From NAK82 sp036172345 (GTDB lineage: Bacteria; Chloroflexota; Anaerolineae; 4572-78; NAK82): a stretch of DNA of 8,370 nucleotides. The notes below the pieces were generated by a model. It was not told the origin of the DNA. It searched no databases and saw only the letters and a program-made list of their open reading frames with translations. Where the stretch lies: assembly GCA_036172345.1 (NCBI GenBank), contig JASFBB010000137.1:1-8370 (forward strand), read 5' to 3'. This document shows positions 6,158-8,370 of the stretch, piece by piece. The position numbers were made by a program, and so were the translations under genes. The stretch's first letter is position 1. Each line of letters begins with the position of its first letter.

Positions 6158-6982
6158 GTGCAGTTGCGTGTATTCCGTCATGCCCTCGCGTTTGTGAGTG
6201 GTTTCAGCTTCACCTTTATCCTCTTATTCGGCGTTCCCACCACACTTCTGGGCAGCTTCTTGTACGCACAGCGGGGATGGATCGCCGCCCTGGGCGGTCT
6301 TCTCCTCATGATATTGGGGTTGCATATGACGGGCGTGCTGCGGGCGGCGGCACGCCTGAGCACTTCCGGAGGTTGGTTGCGGGCGCCGGGCGCCGCGCTG
6401 GCAACTTTCAGCCAGACGCTGGACGCGTTGATCCTGCCGGAACGGCGTCTTCAGACCAGCAGGGGCGCTTCCCGTGGTTATCTGCGTTCGTTCGTCGTGG
6501 GCGTCACCTTTGCGGCGGGGTGGACGCCGTGCATCGGTCCACTGTTGGGTCTGGTGCTGACGCTGGCCGCCGTGCAGCCGGGCGAGGCGGTGCCTCTCTT
6601 GCTGGCCTATTCAACTGGCCTGGCGGTGCCGTTCTTGTTCAGCGCGGCGGCGCTCAGCGCGGCGGTCAGCTGGTTGAGGCTGCTCAACCGCCACGCGCAC
6701 GCGGTCGAAATGGTGAGCGGCGGCCTGCTAATTGCTTTCGGCGTGATGCTCGTGCAGGGGTCTTTCGCCGCGTTGAATGCTCTCCTCAGCGGCACGCCCG
6801 AGTGGATCGCCGAGTTTGAGGCGCTCCTTGCCGGCGATATCTCCATGGTCACAATGCCGATGGCCGCTCTGGCCGGATTGTTGTCCTTTCTGTCGCCTTG
6901 TGTGTTGCCCTTGGTGCCGGTCTACCTGAGCTATCTGAGCGGCACGACCCTCGGTGGAGCGCCTGCGGCTCGGATACATTAA
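6158..6982 (+). CDS. ccdA: CcdA/DsbD-family thiol-disulfide transporter, apparently circularly permuted
   Basis: CcdA proteins carry reducing equivalents across the cytoplasmic membrane using two membrane Cys residues, and supply cytochrome c maturation or extracytoplasmic thiol reduction. This 274-residue protein has both hallmark motifs: WTPCIGP (residues 122-128, C125) and SPCVLPLVP (from residue 246, C248). In ordinary CcdA the SPCVLPLVP helix is the first membrane segment. Here the protein opens directly with what is normally the second segment (HALAFVSGFSF, residues 8-18), and the SPC helix is at the C-terminus, ending in a short loop and stop. All six expected helices are present, but in the order 2-3-4-5-6-1. 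The start is GTG 6158: an in-frame TAA at 6152-6154 rules out any N-terminal extension, and GAGG at 6147-6150 gives a fair ribosome site. No redoxin domain is fused. Repeats begin at the stop codon. Family call is firm; the permuted order is read directly from the sequence, and whether the protein is functional is unknown. Confidence 0.88.
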   Translation: MQLRVFRHALAFVSGFSFTFILLFGVPTTLLGSFLYAQRGWIAALGGLLLMILGLHMTGVLRAAARLSTSGGWLRAPGAALATFSQTLDALILPERRLQTSRGASRGYLRSFVVGVTFAAGWTPCIGPLLGLVLTLAAVQPGEAVPLLLAYSTGLAVPFLFSAAALSAAVSWLRLLNRHAHAVEMVSGGLLIAFGVMLVQGSFAALNALLSGTPEWIAEFEALLAGDISMVTMPMAALAGLLSFLSPCVLPLVPVYLSYLSGTTLGGAPAARIH

Positions 6983-7041
6983 ACCGAGCCGCGCACATAA
7001 GTAAGCGGCCTAAACCGCGTCGCGCGCGTGAGCAAGCAGCG
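6980..7041 (+). repeat. two imperfect 31-bp tandem repeats at the ccdA stop
   Basis: Positions 6980-7010 and 7011-7041 match at 23 of 31 bases. Both begin TAAACCG and contain an AAGC-G/A-GC core near the end. The first TAA is the stop codon of the ccdA-like gene. Confidence 0.6.
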
Positions 7042-7045
7042 CGGG

Positions 7046-7131
7046 GGAGCCCTCACGCCCTTGTCCCCTCTCCCGACGCTGCCGGTGAGGGGGCGGCCCC
7101 CTCCCTGCGTGCGGGGAGTTGGGGTGAGAGC
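7046..7131. repeat. REP/MITE-like GC-rich palindromic element
   Basis: The centre is a perfect 7-bp hairpin, GAGGGGG (7087-7093) and CCCCCTC (7097-7103), with a 3-base loop. Outer arms are imperfectly complementary: the left contains GCCCTCACGCCC (7049-7060), the right GGGGTGAGAGC (7121-7131). Elements of the CCCTCACCCCAACCCCTCTCCC type are common, non-coding dispersed repeats in many GC-rich bacteria, and this looks like one. Confidence 0.55.
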
Positions 7132-7222
7132 GTTCTGCGGTAGAGACGACCGGGCTGGTTGCCCCTGCCATGGCGCAGATATGTGGTCGTGGCGCGGACT
7201 GTGGGAAGTTTTAGAGGTTAGA
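7132..7222 (+). other. short non-coding leader before the glutaredoxin-DUF2085 gene
   Basis: Together with the repeats at 6983-7131 this completes a 240-base gap without a gene. I see no clear promoter or terminator in it. The ribosome site AGAGG (7213-7217) for the next gene is its only clear element. Confidence 0.4.
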
Positions 7223-8029
7223 ATGAGCCGGGTTGTGCGACTCTATGTGCGGCCGGATTGTCCCCTCTGCGCAGAGGCGGCTGCGCTGTTGCGCGAATGC
7301 TCCCTCGAGGTGCACACGGTCAACGTGGATGAAGACCCTGTGCTGCGGCAGTTGTTCGCCGCGCACCTCCCCGTGGCCGACTTCGGCGGCCACGTGCGCC
7401 TATATTGGCCCTTCACCCGCGAGGAGGTGCAGGGCGCCTTGCCGCGCGCTCCGGAAGTCACCCGGGGCGACCTGCCGGCGGTGCGCCCTTCTGGAGAGTG
7501 GTCGCGGCGGCTCGTCCTGGCGATCGACCGCGCCATCTACGGGTTGGCACGTCACTGGCTACGGTTCGTCGGGGGCCTGTTGGGGCTCTATGCCGGGTTG
7601 CCGCTGGTGGGGCCGCTCTTGATGGCCGCCGGCATCACCACCCCGGCCAATCTGATCTACACGGTGTATCGCCTCTTCTGCCATCAGCTGCCTGCGCGTT
7701 CCTCGTTCCTGTTGGGGCAACAGATCTGCTATTGCGACCGCTGTTTGGGGACGTACACCACCCTGTTCGCGGCGACGCTGGTGTTTGCTCTGCTGCGCCG
7801 CGGCATCCACGTCAAACCGCTGCCCTGGCAGGTGTATCCGGCCTTTGTCCTCCCTATGGCGGTCGATGGCCTTACGCAGATACTGGGATGGCGGCACAGC
7901 ACCTTTGAGTTGCGGGTGATCACGGGCGGTCTCTTCGCCATCGGTTCCGCCTGGCTGGTGCTGCCCCATCTGGAGCGCGGTTTCCAGGATGTAACTGCCG
8001 TCCTTGCCCGCAAGGGCCTGGGCGATTGA
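7223..8029 (+). CDS. glutaredoxin-like domain fused to DUF2085 membrane protein
   Basis: The 268-residue product has two parts. Residues 1-80 look like a small glutaredoxin/DUF836-type fold: LYVRPDCPLCAEA carries a C13-x2-C16 redox pair, followed by VNVDEDP and HLPVADFGG. From about residue 113 it is a membrane protein with about four hydrophobic segments (113-135, 176-192, 200-215, 229-246) and the DUF2085 signature: CHQLPARS (C153, H154) and CYCDRCLG (C169, C171, C174). Conserved Cys/His residues suggest a metal or redox site, but the DUF2085 function is not established. The start is ATG 7223 with AGAGG at 7213-7217. The frame is open back to 7028, but that part is repeat sequence with no homology and no ribosome site. 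A CcdA-family transporter lies upstream, so a shared role in thiol redox across the membrane is plausible. The 240-base gap between them suggests a separate transcript is possible. Confidence 0.87.
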   Translation: MSRVVRLYVRPDCPLCAEAAALLRECSLEVHTVNVDEDPVLRQLFAAHLPVADFGGHVRLYWPFTREEVQGALPRAPEVTRGDLPAVRPSGEWSRRLVLAIDRAIYGLARHWLRFVGGLLGLYAGLPLVGPLLMAAGITTPANLIYTVYRLFCHQLPARSSFLLGQQICYCDRCLGTYTTLFAATLVFALLRRGIHVKPLPWQVYPAFVLPMAVDGLTQILGWRHSTFELRVITGGLFAIGSAWLVLPHLERGFQDVTAVLARKGLGD

Positions 8030-8081
8030 GGGTGTGTCGCGGGGACAGCCAAGCGGCTGATGCTCGCCGCAGAGGATGCAA

Positions 8082-8105
8082 GCTCTTGCCAAGTGAGCGC
8101 TTTTT
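8082..8105 (+). terminator. possible weak intrinsic terminator
   Basis: GCTC (8082-8085) pairs with GAGC (8095-8098) around a 9-base loop, and the flanking AA and TT can pair past a 2-base bulge. Five T residues follow at 8101-8105. The stem is short, but the position 50-75 bases after the preceding stop fits a terminator. Confidence 0.35.
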
Positions 8106-8221
8106 ATGCTGTAATGGGGTTGGAATTGTTAAAAAGTCACCATGTTATCGAGCACCCCCTCGGAAGGGGCAAAAAGGGGGGTTGCATAAAGCGGATAAGT
8201 CGGGAGGCGCTCGATAAAAAT
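8106..8221. other. intergenic stretch with a possible promoter
   Basis: No credible protein gene. It is locally richer in A/T than the rest. TTGGAA (8120-8125), 17 bases, then TGTTAT (8143-8148) is a possible promoter, each hexamer matching 4 of 6 consensus bases, and would start RNA near 8155. A small hairpin, CCCCT with AGGGG around CGGA, lies near 8156-8169. Confidence 0.25.
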
Positions 8222-8370
8222 GTCAAGTACCTGAGAAGCTGCAGAGGGTGCCCCACAGAGGGATGCCAGGGAGGATGAGATGGGACTTTGCTCCTGTTGC
8301 GTGCCTGGGGAAGAGGTGTGTTCCCATGGGTGCTCAAGTGGGGTAGGAATAGACGGGAAGCCCTCCGGGG
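8222..8370 (+). ncRNA. candidate structured RNA, possibly HEARO/omega-RNA-like (runs off the window)
   Basis: No gene is readable here on either strand, yet several complementary segments are arranged in a nested order. CCCCAC (8251-8256) matches GTGGGG (8338-8343); CCAGG (8266-8270) matches CCTGG (8304-8308); AGGA (8272-8275) matches TCCT (8292-8295); GGGAA (8308-8312) matches TTCCC (8321-8325). ATGGGA (8280-8285) and TCCCAT (8322-8327) could compete. Motifs such as GTCAAGTACC near the start and GTGCCCCAC remind me of HEARO RNAs, now known as omega-RNAs, which lie just upstream of iscB nuclease genes and guide them. This is memory-based resemblance, not a computed match. If correct, the guide would lie immediately before about 8222 and an iscB gene should begin within a few hundred bases beyond 8370. 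Alternatives are another mobile-element RNA, a riboswitch or an ordinary GC-rich spacer. Confidence 0.38.

Noticed and set aside
6070..6819. 249-codon plus-strand frame overlapping def and ccdA
   Set aside because: It overlaps two well-supported genes in another frame and its translation is Arg/Gly-rich without motifs.
7028..7222. N-terminal extension of the glutaredoxin-DUF2085 protein
   Set aside because: The 65 extra codons run through the palindromic repeat, have no ribosome site, and end where a good site and a typical redox-domain start occur.
8026..8337. Small open frames (63-72 codons) on both strands of the right-end gap
   Set aside because: No ribosome sites, no recognisable features, and they overlap the complementary segments of the candidate RNA.
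1..8370. CRISPR arrays, tRNA or rRNA genes, transposase genes
   Set aside because: No regularly spaced direct repeats, no tRNA-like folds with the usual conserved bases, and no transposase motifs were found on either strand.

Overview
The window is a GC-rich bacterial chromosome segment with seven complete protein genes and one partial one, all on the plus strand. Gene content suggests a Chloroflexota-like organism: exported DUF362 proteins beside a polyferredoxin, a glutaredoxin-DUF2085 fusion, and GC-rich intergenic palindromes. This assignment is an inference from gene types and style, not from a marker gene.

Layout. Positions 2-559 hold the 3' end of a low-complexity, Cys/Pro/Gln/Gly-rich protein of unknown function. 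A hairpin and a strong intrinsic terminator follow (641-682). Positions 764-5286 form a tight four-gene operon: a Tat-exported DUF362 protein, a small lipoprotein, a second Tat-exported DUF362 lipoprotein candidate, and a long NapH-NapG-type membrane polyferredoxin. Junctions are a 4-base overlap, a 5-base gap and an 8-base overlap, so the products probably work together. The likely theme is electron transfer across the membrane to or from two exported DUF362 proteins of unknown chemistry.

Positions 5287-5593 are an intergenic leader with a very good sigma-70-type promoter and two perfect inverted repeats. Next come peptide deformylase (5594-6148) and, 9 bases later, a CcdA/DsbD-family thiol-disulfide transporter (6158-6982). 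In the latter, the segment that is normally the first transmembrane helix lies at the C-terminus, so the gene looks circularly permuted. A repeat-rich gap (6983-7222) separates it from a glutaredoxin-like/DUF2085 membrane fusion (7223-8029). CcdA and the glutaredoxin domain share a thiol-redox theme.

The last 341 bases (8030-8370) contain no convincing protein gene. They hold a possible terminator and, from about 8222 to the window edge, a GC-rich stretch with several ordered complementary segments. It looks like a structured RNA, tentatively of the HEARO/omega-RNA type that precedes iscB genes. That assignment rests on remembered resemblance and needs a covariance-model search plus the sequence beyond 8370.

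The most unusual items are the permuted CcdA, the polyferredoxin with a twin-arginine motif in mid-protein, and the candidate structured RNA at the right edge.
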